64,000 nucleotides of DNA from Arthrobacter zhangbolii. GTDB taxonomy: Bacteria > Actinomycetota > Actinomycetes > Actinomycetales > Micrococcaceae. Shown piece after piece: positions 29,634 through 38,339 of the stretch (positions are counted from its first letter, which is position 1; the number at the start of each line of letters is the position of its first letter). The notes beneath the pieces are model-generated. The model was given only the letters and a program-made list of their open reading frames with translations. It was not told where the DNA came from and made no database searches. Where the stretch lies: the NCBI RefSeq assembly GCF_022869865.1, contig NZ_CP094984.1, forward strand, positions 3,286,001 to 3,350,000. The letters run 5' to 3'. A program made the position numbers and the translations under genes.

Positions 29634-31232
29634 ATGGCCATTGAAGTAACCGACCCCTCACCCGCAGAGGGAGCGGAGCAGATCCTGACCCCCGAGGCAC
29701 TGGAATTCATCGAGGAACTCCACCGCCGCTTCCGCAGCACCCGCGACGAGCGCCTCGCTGCCCGCACCGTCCGCCGCCGCGAGGTTGCCGCCTCGGGCAA
29801 GCTGGACTTCCTGCCCGAAACCGCCGAGGTTCGCAGCGGAGACTGGAAGGTAGCCGAGGCCCCGGCCGCACTGCAGGACCGGCGCGTGGAAATGACCGGC
29901 CCGGCCTCCCCCGCCAAGATGGCCATCAACGCGCTGAACTCCGGCGCGAAGGTGTGGCTTGCCGACCTCGAGGATGCCTGCACCCCCACCTGGCACAACG
30001 TGGTGGATTCGCAGGTGAACCTCTACCACGCCGCCCGGGGAGACCTTTCCTTCACGTCCCCCGAGGGCAAGGAATACAAGCTGCGCACGGATGCCCCGCT
30101 CGCCGTCGTCGTGATGCGCCCGCGCGGCTGGCACCTGCCGGAGAAGCACGTACTGATCGACGGCGAACCCGCCGTGGGCGCATTGGTGGACTTTGGCCTG
30201 CACTTCTTCGCCAATGCCAAGCAGCTGCTCGAAAACGGCCAGGGCCCGTACTACTACCTGCCCAAAATGGAGAGCCACCTCGAAGCCCGGCTCTGGAATG
30301 ACATCTTTACCTTCGCCGAAGAGTACGTGGGCGTACCCCAGGGATCGGTCCGGGCCACGGTGCTCATCGAGACCATCCCGGCGGCATTCGAGATGGACGA
30401 GATCCTCTACGAACTCCGTGACCATGCCTCGGGCCTGAACGCCGGCCGCTGGGATTATCTGTTCAGCATGATCAAGGTCTTCCGTGACGCCGGAAAGTCC
30501 TTCCTGCTGCCCGACCGCGCCGACGTCACCATGACGGCACCGTTTATGCGCGCCTACACCGAGCTGCTGGTGAAGACCTGCCACCGCCGCGGCGCCTTCG
30601 CGATGGGCGGCATGGCCGCGTTCATCCCGAACCGCCGCGAACCGGAAACCACTGCCGCCGCCCTGGACAAGGTCAAGGCGGACAAGACCCGCGAAGCCGG
30701 CGACGGTTTCGACGGCTCCTGGGTGGCACACCCGGACCTGGTTGCCACCTGCAAGGACGTTTTCGACGGCGTGCTGGGCGAGAAGCCCAACCAGGTGGAC
30801 CGGCAGCGGGACGATGTTTCGGTCAGCGCTGCGGACCTGCTGGATGTCAGCACCGCCGGCGGATCCATCACCGAGGCCGGACTGCGGTCAAACCTCTACG
30901 TGGCTGTCAACTACGTGGCCATCTGGCTTTCCGGCAACGGTGCAGTGGCCATCCGCAACCTGATGGAAGACGCTGCGACGGCGGAGATTTCCAGGTCCCA
31001 GGTCTGGCAGCAGGTTCGCAACAACGTGGTGCTTGAGGACACCGGCGACACGGTGACGGAGGAACTGGTCAGCCGGATCCTTGCCGAGGAAACCGAACGC
31101 CTGCGCGGTGAGGTCTCCGAGGAAATGTTCACGGCGTACTTCGAACCGGCCAGCCGCATGATCGGCGAGATCAGCCTCTCCGAGGACTACCCGGACTTCC
31201 TGACCCTGCCTGCATACGAGCTGATCGACTAG
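29634..31232 (+). CDS. aceB: malate synthase A
   Basis: A 532-residue glyoxylate-shunt enzyme condensing glyoxylate and acetyl-CoA to malate. The length and motifs fit isoform A: GPASPAKMAINALNSGAKVW, DLEDACTPTW, and the signature RDHASGLNAGRWDYLFS around residue 265, plus AFAMGGMAAFIPNR. Start ATG 29634 has GGGAG upstream. The 170-base leader is comparatively AT-rich (29500-29560), suiting a regulated promoter. Isocitrate lyase is not in the window. Confidence 0.95.
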   Translation: MAIEVTDPSPAEGAEQILTPEALEFIEELHRRFRSTRDERLAARTVRRREVAASGKLDFLPETAEVRSGDWKVAEAPAALQDRRVEMTGPASPAKMAINALNSGAKVWLADLEDACTPTWHNVVDSQVNLYHAARGDLSFTSPEGKEYKLRTDAPLAVVVMRPRGWHLPEKHVLIDGEPAVGALVDFGLHFFANAKQLLENGQGPYYYLPKMESHLEARLWNDIFTFAEEYVGVPQGSVRATVLIETIPAAFEMDEILYELRDHASGLNAGRWDYLFSMIKVFRDAGKSFLLPDRADVTMTAPFMRAYTELLVKTCHRRGAFAMGGMAAFIPNRREPETTAAALDKVKADKTREAGDGFDGSWVAHPDLVATCKDVFDGVLGEKPNQVDRQRDDVSVSAADLLDVSTAGGSITEAGLRSNLYVAVNYVAIWLSGNGAVAIRNLMEDAATAEISRSQVWQQVRNNVVLEDTGDTVTEELVSRILAEETERLRGEVSEEMFTAYFEPASRMIGEISLSEDYPDFLTLPAYELID

Positions 31233-31251
31233 CCGGGCACACCGTCACGGT

Positions 31252-32316
31252 TCACCCCGGCGGTGTGAGCGAGCTTCGGGTCCTGCCGCTTTGCGGCGGG
31301 ACCCGAAGGTAGCCGCTGCTCCAGCGGGTAATCGCCGCATAGGCCTGCGCCCGCACCGCCGGTGCGGACAGGAACACGTCATGCATGGCGTTGGCAATCC
31401 GCACCACGCTCACCGCGGAACCGAGCGACAGTGCCCGGTGGGCCACCACGTTTACATCGAGGGCGACGTCGGCGCGTTCCGCTGCCTCGGACCACCTCGG
31501 GTGCAGGTAACTCTTGTCCGAGAGCAGCACCAGCACGGGCACCTCCAGCCGGAGCCCGTCCGCCACGGTTGCCTGGGCTGAAAAGACGGCATCCAAAAAC
31601 GCCACGGTAACGGGAAACCCGCGGACCGGGCGCCAGTCCGTGTTGTAGTGCCATTCCCCGCCAAACGCTGCGGAGACGGTCCGGGTGTAAATCCCCTGAT
31701 CCACCGGAGGGAACAGAGTGCGGGGCCGGCGCTGCGCCTGAAGGCTCACCAGCGGAGACATCACGCGGCGGGCCAGTTCGGTGGCCTGGAATTCCAGCCA
31801 GGGACTGTTCAGGATCAGGGCAGCCGCCCGTCCCGGATGCCGGTACACCCAGGTGGCCAGCGTCAGCCCGCCGGTGGAGTGCCCAAGCAGGATGAGCGGG
31901 GCTGCGTCCGGCCGGTCCTGGCCCATGGCCAGCAGTGCAGCCTCCAGATCCGGGTCATACTCCGCGAGGCTCCGGGTAAAGCCGGGTTCCTGGCCCGGCC
32001 GCAGGCTGCGCCCGTAATTGTGCAGGTCCACTGCGAAGAAGCGCGCTCCACGGCCCGCCCAGTAGCGGGCCAGTTCGGTCTGGAAAAAGTAGTCCGACCA
32101 GCCGTGTACATACAGCACATCGGCAGGGACGGCGTCCGGGCTCCCGGAATCCGCCGCCGGCGCCGGCCCGCGGGGATGGGGCTCCGGCGGGACGTAACGC
32201 ACAAGCGTGGCCACCGAACCACCGGGGAGGGGCATGGTCAGCTGCTCGAACCCCTCCCCCAGAATGTCCGGACGCCACTCCTGCGCCGCCGGGATCCCGT
32301 CCGCGGACTCATTCAT
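31252..32316 (-). CDS. alpha/beta hydrolase (lysophospholipase-like)
   Basis: A 354-residue serine hydrolase. The oxyanion/His-Gly region is VLYVHGWSDYFFQTELARYW, the nucleophile motif is LGHSTGGLTLATW, and a late Asp (LLSDKSYLH) and His (NAMHDVFLS) complete a likely triad. The C-terminal 19 codons run through a long hairpin (31274-31308), so the tail beyond about residue 335 may be poorly conserved. It is convergent with malate synthase. Substrate unknown; monoacylglycerol- or lysophospholipase-like enzymes share this layout. Confidence 0.83.
   Translation of the reverse strand: MNESADGIPAAQEWRPDILGEGFEQLTMPLPGGSVATLVRYVPPEPHPRGPAPAADSGSPDAVPADVLYVHGWSDYFFQTELARYWAGRGARFFAVDLHNYGRSLRPGQEPGFTRSLAEYDPDLEAALLAMGQDRPDAAPLILLGHSTGGLTLATWVYRHPGRAAALILNSPWLEFQATELARRVMSPLVSLQAQRRPRTLFPPVDQGIYTRTVSAAFGGEWHYNTDWRPVRGFPVTVAFLDAVFSAQATVADGLRLEVPVLVLLSDKSYLHPRWSEAAERADVALDVNVVAHRALSLGSAVSVVRIANAMHDVFLSAPAVRAQAYAAITRWSSGYLRVPPQSGRTRSSLTPPG
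31274..31308. terminator. long hairpin between aceB and the hydrolase gene
   Basis: Bases 31274-31289 pair with 31293-31308, a 16-bp stem with one T-G wobble and a three-base TTT loop. It starts 41 bases after the aceB stop and is embedded in the last codons of the convergent hydrolase gene. It probably ends the aceB transcript, with the hydrolase reading through it. Confidence 0.55.
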
Positions 32317-32354
32317 TCTGTGCCGCCACGTTCCCGGCCGGGAGTCCGGTTCCG

Positions 32355-33482
32355 CTAGTCAAAAAGAATCACCTGGCGGATCGCGTGGCCGTCCGCAAGG
32401 GTGTCCATGGCAGCGTTGATGTCCTCCAGGGCGATCGTGGAGGAGACCAGTTCCTCCACCGGAAGTTTTCCCTCCCGCCAGAGCTGTGCATACACCGGAA
32501 TATCGCGTGCAGGCACGGCAGAACCGAGGTAGCTGCCGATGATGGTCCTGGCCTCGGCCGTCAAGGTGAGCGGAGTGATCTCCGAGGTCTGGTCCGGGCC
32601 GGGAAGGCCCACTGTCACGGTGGTGCCGCCGGGCGCAGTGATCCGCACCGCTGTTTCAAAGGCCCGGGGATGCCCGGCTGCCTCGATCACCAGCGCCGGG
32701 CGGATGCCGGCCTCAATCGCCTCCTGCGGGGTATACACCGCGTCAGCGCCCAGTTCCTTGGCCCGGATGAGTTTCTCCGGCAGTGCATCAATGCCGATGA
32801 CCGTGCGGACATCCAGCGACAGCGCCGTCAGGAGGGCTGCCATGCCCACCCCTCCGAGCCCGACTATTGCGACGTCGTCGTCCCGGCCCGGACGCGCGGG
32901 GTTCAGCACGGCTCCGCCGCCGGTAAGGACGGCGCAGCCCAGCAGGGCGGCTACCTGAGGCGGAATATCGTCCTCCACCGGCACCACGGACTTCCGGTTG
33001 ACCACCGCGTGGGTCGCGAAGCCGGAAACGCCCAGATGGTGACGCACTTCCCCGCCGTCGGGGTAACGCAGCCGCATCCCGCCCCCAAGAAGCGTGCCGG
33101 CGTTATTGGCCGCGCTGCCGGGAATGCAGGGCATTTTGCCGTCCGTCCGGCAGCCCGCGCAGTCGCCGCAGCGCGGCAGGAAGGCCATCACTACCCGCTG
33201 CCCCACACTGAGATCCTGAACGCCGTCGCCCAGCTCCTCCACCCTGCCCGCCGCTTCATGCCCGAGCAGCATGGGCAAGGGCCGCACCCGGCTGCCGTTC
33301 ACCACCGACAGGTCCGAGTGGCACAGGCTGGCCGCCTCGATGCGCACCAGGATCTCCCCCGGCCCCGGCGGATCGAGTTCCAAGTCCCGCACAGCTACGG
33401 GCCGGGAACGGGCGTAGGGGCGCTCGGCGCCCATGGTTTCGAGGACCGCTCCCCGGATGGACCTGGTGCCCTCGATACCCAT
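32355..33482 (-). CDS. zinc-dependent alcohol dehydrogenase (class III-like)
   Basis: A 375-residue medium-chain dehydrogenase. Catalytic zinc ligands are Cys54 (ASLCHSDLS), His75 (LLGHEAAG) and the Cys of LLGCAVLTGG; the structural zinc site is Cys105-x2-Cys108-x2-Cys111-x7-Cys119. The NAD motif is GLGGVGMAALL. It resembles the Zn-ADH/formaldehyde dehydrogenase group. Start ATG 33482 has AAGGAGAG; the frame extends 140 codons upstream without conservation. Divergent from the HTH gene at 33622. Confidence 0.9.
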   Translation of the reverse strand: MGIEGTRSIRGAVLETMGAERPYARSRPVAVRDLELDPPGPGEILVRIEAASLCHSDLSVVNGSRVRPLPMLLGHEAAGRVEELGDGVQDLSVGQRVVMAFLPRCGDCAGCRTDGKMPCIPGSAANNAGTLLGGGMRLRYPDGGEVRHHLGVSGFATHAVVNRKSVVPVEDDIPPQVAALLGCAVLTGGGAVLNPARPGRDDDVAIVGLGGVGMAALLTALSLDVRTVIGIDALPEKLIRAKELGADAVYTPQEAIEAGIRPALVIEAAGHPRAFETAVRITAPGGTTVTVGLPGPDQTSEITPLTLTAEARTIIGSYLGSAVPARDIPVYAQLWREGKLPVEELVSSTIALEDINAAMDTLADGHAIRQVILFD

Positions 33483-33621
33483 GAACTCTCCTTCGAAGAT
33501 TCCTGCCGCGCCTGTCCGGTCCGGCGGTTTCCGCACCGACAGCCTTATTCCACCACGTCCGGCACGTTCCAACACGCCCCGGATGGGCACCGGTGCCGGA
33601 ATCCTTTGGCAAGATGAAGTC

Positions 33622-34059
33622 ATGAGTGAGAGTTCCGCGACCGTACCGGCACTGCCGGACAAAGACACCCTTGCCTTAAAGCGTGCCCTGGCCGCCGGGG
33701 ATGTGACCGTCTTTGTGGACGGGACCGCCCTGCGGCTTCCGGACGCAGCCAGGGACGCGGTGCTGGAGCTGCTCTCCCGCCTGGCCCGGGGCGATGCCGT
33801 CAAGATCTCCACCCCGGCTCCTGCGGACCCGCCCCTTCCTGCCGGGCCGGTGCCGCTGCTGACCACCTCGCAGGCCGCCGCCGCCGCCGGAATTTCACAC
33901 ACCTACCTGCGGAACCTGACCGACGCCGGCATCATCCCGGTGCAGTACCGCGGTTCGCACCGCCGCATCCGGATGGAAGACATCCAGGCCTGGCTTGAAT
34001 CCCAAAGTGCCGCCAAAGCGGCGCGCGAAACCGCCGGCCCGGGCGGAACGGACAGCTGA
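33622..34059 (+). CDS. excisionase-family HTH protein, antitoxin-like
   Basis: A 145-residue DNA-binding protein. The C-terminal part (about 78-125) is an excisionase/MerR-type helix-turn-helix: LLTTSQAAAAAGISHTYLRN, followed by GIIPVQYRGSHRRIRMEDIQAWL. The N-terminal 65 residues (VTVFVDGTALRLPDAARDAVLELL) resemble the antitoxins that precede PIN-domain toxins in actinobacteria. No toxin follows; alanine dehydrogenase is next, 108 bases on. It may be an orphan antitoxin or a local regulator. Confidence 0.78.
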   Translation: MSESSATVPALPDKDTLALKRALAAGDVTVFVDGTALRLPDAARDAVLELLSRLARGDAVKISTPAPADPPLPAGPVPLLTTSQAAAAAGISHTYLRNLTDAGIIPVQYRGSHRRIRMEDIQAWLESQSAAKAARETAGPGGTDS

Positions 34060-34108
34060 GCCGCCAACCGGCAGCGGACGCATATGCCCGCAACGGTGCC
34101 CGGGGATC

Positions 34109-34114
34109 TATGCT
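34109..34114 (+). promoter_or_regulatory. possible -10 box of ald
   Basis: TATGCT lies 54 bases upstream of the alanine dehydrogenase GTG in an otherwise GC-rich leader, a fair match to the actinobacterial -10 consensus. No convincing -35 partner is visible. Confidence 0.3.
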
Positions 34115-34167
34115 GGGGCTGTGTCGGCGGACACCCCGCCGGCTGACCCTACTGACGGAGCAATACT

Positions 34168-35286
34168 GTGATCATCGGTATCCCCAAGGAAATCAAGAAC
34201 AATGAATTCCGCGTAGCAATCACTGCCTCGGGAGTGCACGAGCTCCTTACCCACGGCCATGAGGTGCTGGTACAAAGCGGTGCCGGCACCGGTTCAAATA
34301 TTTCCGACGCGGAGTATGCCGCGGCCGGAGCGCGGATCCTGGACTCAGCCGACGACGTCTGGTCCCAGGCCGCCATGATCCTCAAGGTGAAGGAACCCAT
34401 CGCCTCCGAATACCGCCATTTCCGGCCGGGCCTCATTCTCTTCACCTACCTGCACCTCGCTGCGGAGGCGGAACTGACCTCTGTCCTGCTGGAATCCGGT
34501 GTCACCGCCATTGCGTATGAAACCGTGCAGCGCGGCAGGGCCCTGCCACTGCTTGCCCCCATGTCCGAAGTTGCCGGGCGGCTCTCGGTCCAGGTCGGAG
34601 CCCAGTCCCTGATGGCTCCCGCCGGCGGTCCCGGGCTGCTGCTGGGCGGCGTGCCGGGAGTCCGTCCCGCCAAGGTGGTGGTGCTGGGCGCCGGAGTCGC
34701 CGGCACCAATGCCGCTGCGGCCGCCGTCGGCGCCCATGCCGACGTCACCGTGCTGGACATCAATATTGACCGGTTGCGCGAACTTGATGCCCAGTACGCC
34801 GGGCGGATCAAAACCGTGGCATCCAACGCGTTTGAAATCGAGCGTGCCGTGCTGGACGCGGACCTCGTGATCGGCTCCGTGCTGATCCCCGGTGCCAAGG
34901 CCCCCAAGCTGGTCACCAATGCCATGGTGGCACGGATGAAACCCGGCAGTGTCCTGGTGGATATCGCCGTGGACCAGGGCGGCTGCTTCGAGGACAGCCA
35001 CCCCACCACACACGAGGAACCGACGTTCCGGGTGCACGGATCGCTGTTCTACTGCGTGGCAAATATGCCCGGCGCAGTGCCGAACACGTCCACCTATGCC
35101 CTGACCAATGTGACGCTGCCCTACGCAGTGGCCCTGGCTGACCGCGGCGTCACCGGCGCTTTCGAGCGGTATCCCGAGCTGGCCCACGGCCTGAATATCG
35201 CCGGCGGACGGGTCACCCACTCCTCCGTGTCCGCGGCACATGGCCTTGAGCTGGCTTCGGACTGGCCTGAACTGGTCAACTCCTAG
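34168..35286 (+). CDS. ald: alanine dehydrogenase
   Basis: A 372-residue NAD-dependent enzyme that reversibly deaminates L-alanine to pyruvate. Starts at GTG (MIIGIPKEIKNNEFRVA) with GGAG upstream. Catalytic Lys75 (LKVKEP) and His96 (TYLHLAAE) are present, as is the NAD motif VLGAGVAGTNAAAAAVG and DQGGCFEDSHPTTH. It fits with the nearby alanine/glycine carriers as part of amino-acid catabolism. Transcription ends at the 35292-35334 hairpin. Confidence 0.95.
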   Translation: MIIGIPKEIKNNEFRVAITASGVHELLTHGHEVLVQSGAGTGSNISDAEYAAAGARILDSADDVWSQAAMILKVKEPIASEYRHFRPGLILFTYLHLAAEAELTSVLLESGVTAIAYETVQRGRALPLLAPMSEVAGRLSVQVGAQSLMAPAGGPGLLLGGVPGVRPAKVVVLGAGVAGTNAAAAAVGAHADVTVLDINIDRLRELDAQYAGRIKTVASNAFEIERAVLDADLVIGSVLIPGAKAPKLVTNAMVARMKPGSVLVDIAVDQGGCFEDSHPTTHEEPTFRVHGSLFYCVANMPGAVPNTSTYALTNVTLPYAVALADRGVTGAFERYPELAHGLNIAGGRVTHSSVSAAHGLELASDWPELVNS

Positions 35287-35291
35287 GCTCC

Positions 35292-35334
35292 GCCGCACGG
35301 TTCTGCTTCCGTCCCGGAAACAGAACCGTGCGGC
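35292..35334. terminator. bidirectional terminator between ald and MFS gene
   Basis: GCCGCACGGTTCTG (35292-35305) pairs perfectly with 35321-35334 across a 15-base loop. It begins six bases after the ald stop and 17 bases from the MFS stop on the other strand. Confidence 0.72.
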
Positions 35335-35350
35335 GCCTTCGCGTGCGGCC

Positions 35351-36685
35351 TTAGTGGACCGGGATGTCCGCCTTGGCGGCGGGTCCGCGCAGCACCGGCT
35401 TGCCCAGCAGCGAGATGACGACGGCGCCCAGCGCCATGGGAATCACGAACAGGAAGTACAGGTCGCCGGGGGTCCAGCCGCCGTCGATCAGGGCACCGGC
35501 CAGGATCGGGGACACGATGGCACCCACCCGACCCATACCAATCACCAGTCCCAGCGCAGTGCCGCGCACGTCACTGGTGTAGTAGGTGGGGCTGATGGCC
35601 AGCATGCCGGCGATGGGCGCATTGGACCCGAAGCCCACCAGCGCCGCGGCAAACAGTGCCCAGCCGAGTGAACCGGTAGTGGAATTGGCGAACACCACAA
35701 ACGTTGCCGCACCGATCACGAAGAAGACGGCCAGCACCTTCCGCATGGGGAAGCGGGCCCCAAACAGGCCCAGCATGACCGCGCCCACGATGGCGCCCAC
35801 GCTGAAGAGAATGCCGGCATTGATCCCGTCCTGGGCCGAGAAGCCGCTGGCGGTGATCAGTTTAGGCGTCCACGAGTTCGCGAAGTAGAAGCTGGCCATC
35901 AGGATGAAGTAGGCCAGCGCCAGCAGGATGGTGCGCCGGGCGTTGTAACCGGTGAGGATGTCCGCAAAGCGGGACTTGTGATGCTGCTGGTGCACCCGTT
36001 CGGGCAGCACGTCCACGGCGGGCTGGCCAATGGCACGCAGGCTCCGGTTGACCCGTTCCAAGGCACCGGCCGGGCGCCGTACCAGCAGATAGTCCACGGA
36101 TTCCGGGAAGACCTTCATCACCAGCGGAATCATCAGGAAGGTCACGACGGCGCCGAACATAAACGCTGACCGCCAGCCGTACTGGCTGATCAGCACCCCG
36201 GTGACTATGCCGCCAAGAACACCGCCGATCGGCTGGCCGATGCTGACAATGGCCAGCGCCGTGGAGCGGCGCTTGGCGTTGGAGAACTCGGAGGCAAAAA
36301 CATTGATGGTTGCCTGCAGGGTTCCAATGGCTATGCCGGTCACAAAACGCAGGGCCACCAGCACGGCATAGCTGGGGGCAAAGAAGGAGGCCAGCATGCC
36401 GAGGGCAACGATGCAGACGCCGATCAGCAGGGTCTTCTGCCGGCCGATAATGTCGGCCACGGTCGAGACGAAGATCGACCCGACGGCCATTCCCACCAGT
36501 GCGGCGCTCAGCAGGTAGCCCAGTTGCGCGCCGTTCAGCCCCCACTCCGCCTCCACGTGGCTGGCAGTGAATGCCATGACCAGAACGTCAAATCCGTCGA
36601 TCATGTACAGCATGGTGCAGATGGCAATGATGGCCACCTGCCGGGGACTCATCCGGGCTTCTTCGATCCGGTCCTTGATGTGCAT
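35351..36685 (-). CDS. MFS transporter, aromatic acid:H+ symporter (AAHS) type
   Basis: A 444-residue twelve-helix carrier. MYMIDGFDVLVMAF in helix 1 carries the Asp-Gly-Phe-Asp motif of the AAHS family (PcaK, BenK), and the loop 2-3 has VADIIGRQKTLLIG; a GWRSAFMFGA segment follows helix 5. It probably imports a benzoate-type acid. Only a MarR-like gene stands divergent; no aromatic degradation genes are in the window, so the substrate stays open. Confidence 0.87.
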   Translation of the reverse strand: MHIKDRIEEARMSPRQVAIIAICTMLYMIDGFDVLVMAFTASHVEAEWGLNGAQLGYLLSAALVGMAVGSIFVSTVADIIGRQKTLLIGVCIVALGMLASFFAPSYAVLVALRFVTGIAIGTLQATINVFASEFSNAKRRSTALAIVSIGQPIGGVLGGIVTGVLISQYGWRSAFMFGAVVTFLMIPLVMKVFPESVDYLLVRRPAGALERVNRSLRAIGQPAVDVLPERVHQQHHKSRFADILTGYNARRTILLALAYFILMASFYFANSWTPKLITASGFSAQDGINAGILFSVGAIVGAVMLGLFGARFPMRKVLAVFFVIGAATFVVFANSTTGSLGWALFAAALVGFGSNAPIAGMLAISPTYYTSDVRGTALGLVIGMGRVGAIVSPILAGALIDGGWTPGDLYFLFVIPMALGAVVISLLGKPVLRGPAAKADIPVH

Positions 36686-36716
36686 CAGATAACGCTAACT
36701 GAGAGAAGGGCCACAT

Positions 36717-36737
36717 ACAGATTCGATGTCAATCTGT
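36717..36737. promoter_or_regulatory. inverted repeat upstream of the AAHS transporter
   Basis: ACAGATT (36717-36723) and AATCTGT (36731-36737) form a 7-bp dyad with seven-base spacer, 32 bases before the transporter start in the interval shared with the MarR-like gene. Likely an operator for that regulator. Confidence 0.45.
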
Positions 36738-36973
36738 GTCAGTTTCCGCCGCTGCGGCCCGGATGGAGCGATTGGCGGGGAGAGCGGTTTCGCTCTACTA
36801 TTTCCCTTGGTCAAGACGTGGCCGAAGGTCTTTGCCTCTCCCGTACCCTGCCTTCACGAGGAATCCGTGCCGTACTCCCACGTCTGCCCTGCTGACGCAC
36901 CCCGAAGGTTTCTTCCCGGTGCATTTCCCGCCCCGGCCTGCCCCGCCGGCCACCGCACCCGGTTACGGGCACT

Positions 36974-37474
36974 GTGAACAACGAACCGGGCACCGCGTCG
37001 GGCACCGCTCCGGACAACGAGCCGCAGATGCCGGACACTGATGGTCCCGCGCAGGACCCCGCACCCGCTCCCGGATACTTTCCTCGCCTACTGTCGGCAG
37101 CTGCCCACGTGACCCATCTAGCCTCCGACAGTGTGCTGGAACGGTTTGACCTCACCCGCGACCGGTATTCCCTGCTCAACCGCCTCGCCCTGTCCACAGC
37201 CGATGACACCGCCCTTGCCGCCACCACCGGGCAGCCGGCTTCCCTGGACAGTGACCTGGCGTCCCTGCATTCCTCGGGGTACGCCTCGCGTAACGGGCAG
37301 GGCCTGTGGTGCATCACTGACGCAGGCCGTCAGGTCATTGAGTGCGCAAAGCTGGCGGAGGCCGAAATAACACTCGACGCCGAGGACAGCCAGGAGCTGC
37401 GCAAGGCGCTTCGCTCCCTGATTTCCTCCCTGCGGCTCGACCGGCCGGACGGGACCGGGAACCGCCGGCCCTAG
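36974..37474 (+). CDS. MarR-like winged-helix protein
   Basis: A 166-residue protein starting at GTG 36974. After a Pro/Thr-rich tail (1-35) comes a winged-helix-like fold: FDLTRDRYSLLNRLALSTADDTALAATTG and DLASLHSSGYASRNGQGLWCITDAGRQVI, the last being the typical wing and C-terminal start of MarR proteins. The recognition helix is less canonical, so the call is by overall shape. Divergent from the AAHS transporter, its probable target. Confidence 0.65.
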   Translation: MNNEPGTASGTAPDNEPQMPDTDGPAQDPAPAPGYFPRLLSAAAHVTHLASDSVLERFDLTRDRYSLLNRLALSTADDTALAATTGQPASLDSDLASLHSSGYASRNGQGLWCITDAGRQVIECAKLAEAEITLDAEDSQELRKALRSLISSLRLDRPDGTGNRRP

Positions 37475-37631
37475 CCCGGCGTCCCACCCGGTCGGGACTT
37501 CCCGTCACCCTTCGTGCGGTAAATGCAAGCCCTTTCGGGAATAAATTTCCGTGCTGGCCCGTTTAGGGGGTTGAAACGTTATTCGTGTCCGCGCCCCAGT
37601 CAGAGTGCGCGGCCAGACAGGAGTTCCAACC

Positions 37632-38189
37632 TTGAGCACCACAATCTTGACCCTCGTCGGCAGCCTGCGCGCCGGTTCCGTTAACCGCCAGCTCGCCGAA
37701 ACTGCCGCAGCGGGCGCCCCGGAAGGCGTCGAGGTTCAGATCTTTGACCGGCTTGGCGAGATCCCCTTCTACAACGAAGACATTGACGCCGAGGGAACTA
37801 TTCCCGAGACGGCACAGGCCCTTCGCAACGCTGCCGCCGCCTCCGACGGCCTGCTGCTGATCAGCCCCGAGTACAACGGGACCATGCCGGCCGTCCTCAA
37901 GAACGCCATCGACTGGCTGTCCCGTCCGTTTGGCGCCAGCCCCATCTCCGGAATGCCCACCGCGGTTATCGGCGCTGCCTTCGGCCAGTACGGCGGCGTT
38001 TGGGCCCAGGATGATGCCCGCAAGTCGGTGGGAATCGCCGGCGCCCGCGTGGTCGAGGAAGTACGCCTGGCCATCGGCAGCTCGGTAACCCGTTACGCCG
38101 AACTGCACCCGAAGGACGATGCAGAGACCGTGGCCCAGCTGGACGAAGCCCTCCGCGTGCTGGCCGACGCCTCTGTTTCCGCCGTCTAG
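37632..38189 (+). CDS. NAD(P)H-dependent FMN reductase
   Basis: A 185-residue flavodoxin-fold reductase. LVGSLRAGSVNRQLAE is the phosphate-binding start, and ISPEYNGTMPAVLKNAIDW is the diagnostic motif of the family (chromate/azo/FMN reductases). I take TTG 37632 as start because AGGAG sits eight bases upstream; GTG 37605 has no such site. The stop codon is within a 14-bp tandem repeat (38176-38217). Confidence 0.9.
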   Translation: MSTTILTLVGSLRAGSVNRQLAETAAAGAPEGVEVQIFDRLGEIPFYNEDIDAEGTIPETAQALRNAAAASDGLLLISPEYNGTMPAVLKNAIDWLSRPFGASPISGMPTAVIGAAFGQYGGVWAQDDARKSVGIAGARVVEEVRLAIGSSVTRYAELHPKDDAETVAQLDEALRVLADASVSAV

Positions 38190-38217
38190 TTTCCGCCGTC
38201 TAGTTCCCGCCGTCCAG
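38176..38217 (+). repeat. 14-bp tandem repeat spanning the stop codon
   Basis: TTTCCGCCGTCTAG occurs at 38176-38189 and 38190-38203, and a version with two changes at 38204-38217. The first copy encodes the last residues and stop of the FMN reductase, so a second in-phase-like TAG follows 14 bases on. Probably a slippage or duplication product. Confidence 0.85.
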
Positions 38218-38251
38218 GAGAATCCCGGCGGAGAGCAGTCAGCACCCGCAC

Positions 38252-38295
38252 AACAGGGAAGGGACGGACCGGTACCGGTCCGTCCCTTCCCTGTT
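38252..38295. terminator. 44-bp perfect palindrome, bidirectional terminator
   Basis: Bases 38252-38273 are the exact reverse complement of 38274-38295, centred on CCGGTACCGG. The arms end in AACAGGGAAGGGACGG and its complement. It lies between the FMN reductase (plus) and the thiopeptide-type operon (minus), so it can stop both. The length of perfect pairing without a loop is exceptional for this window. Confidence 0.75.
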
Positions 38296-38339
38296 CTACG
38301 TTCTACCTTCTACGCGTTGCCCCGCCTAGTACCAGGCCC

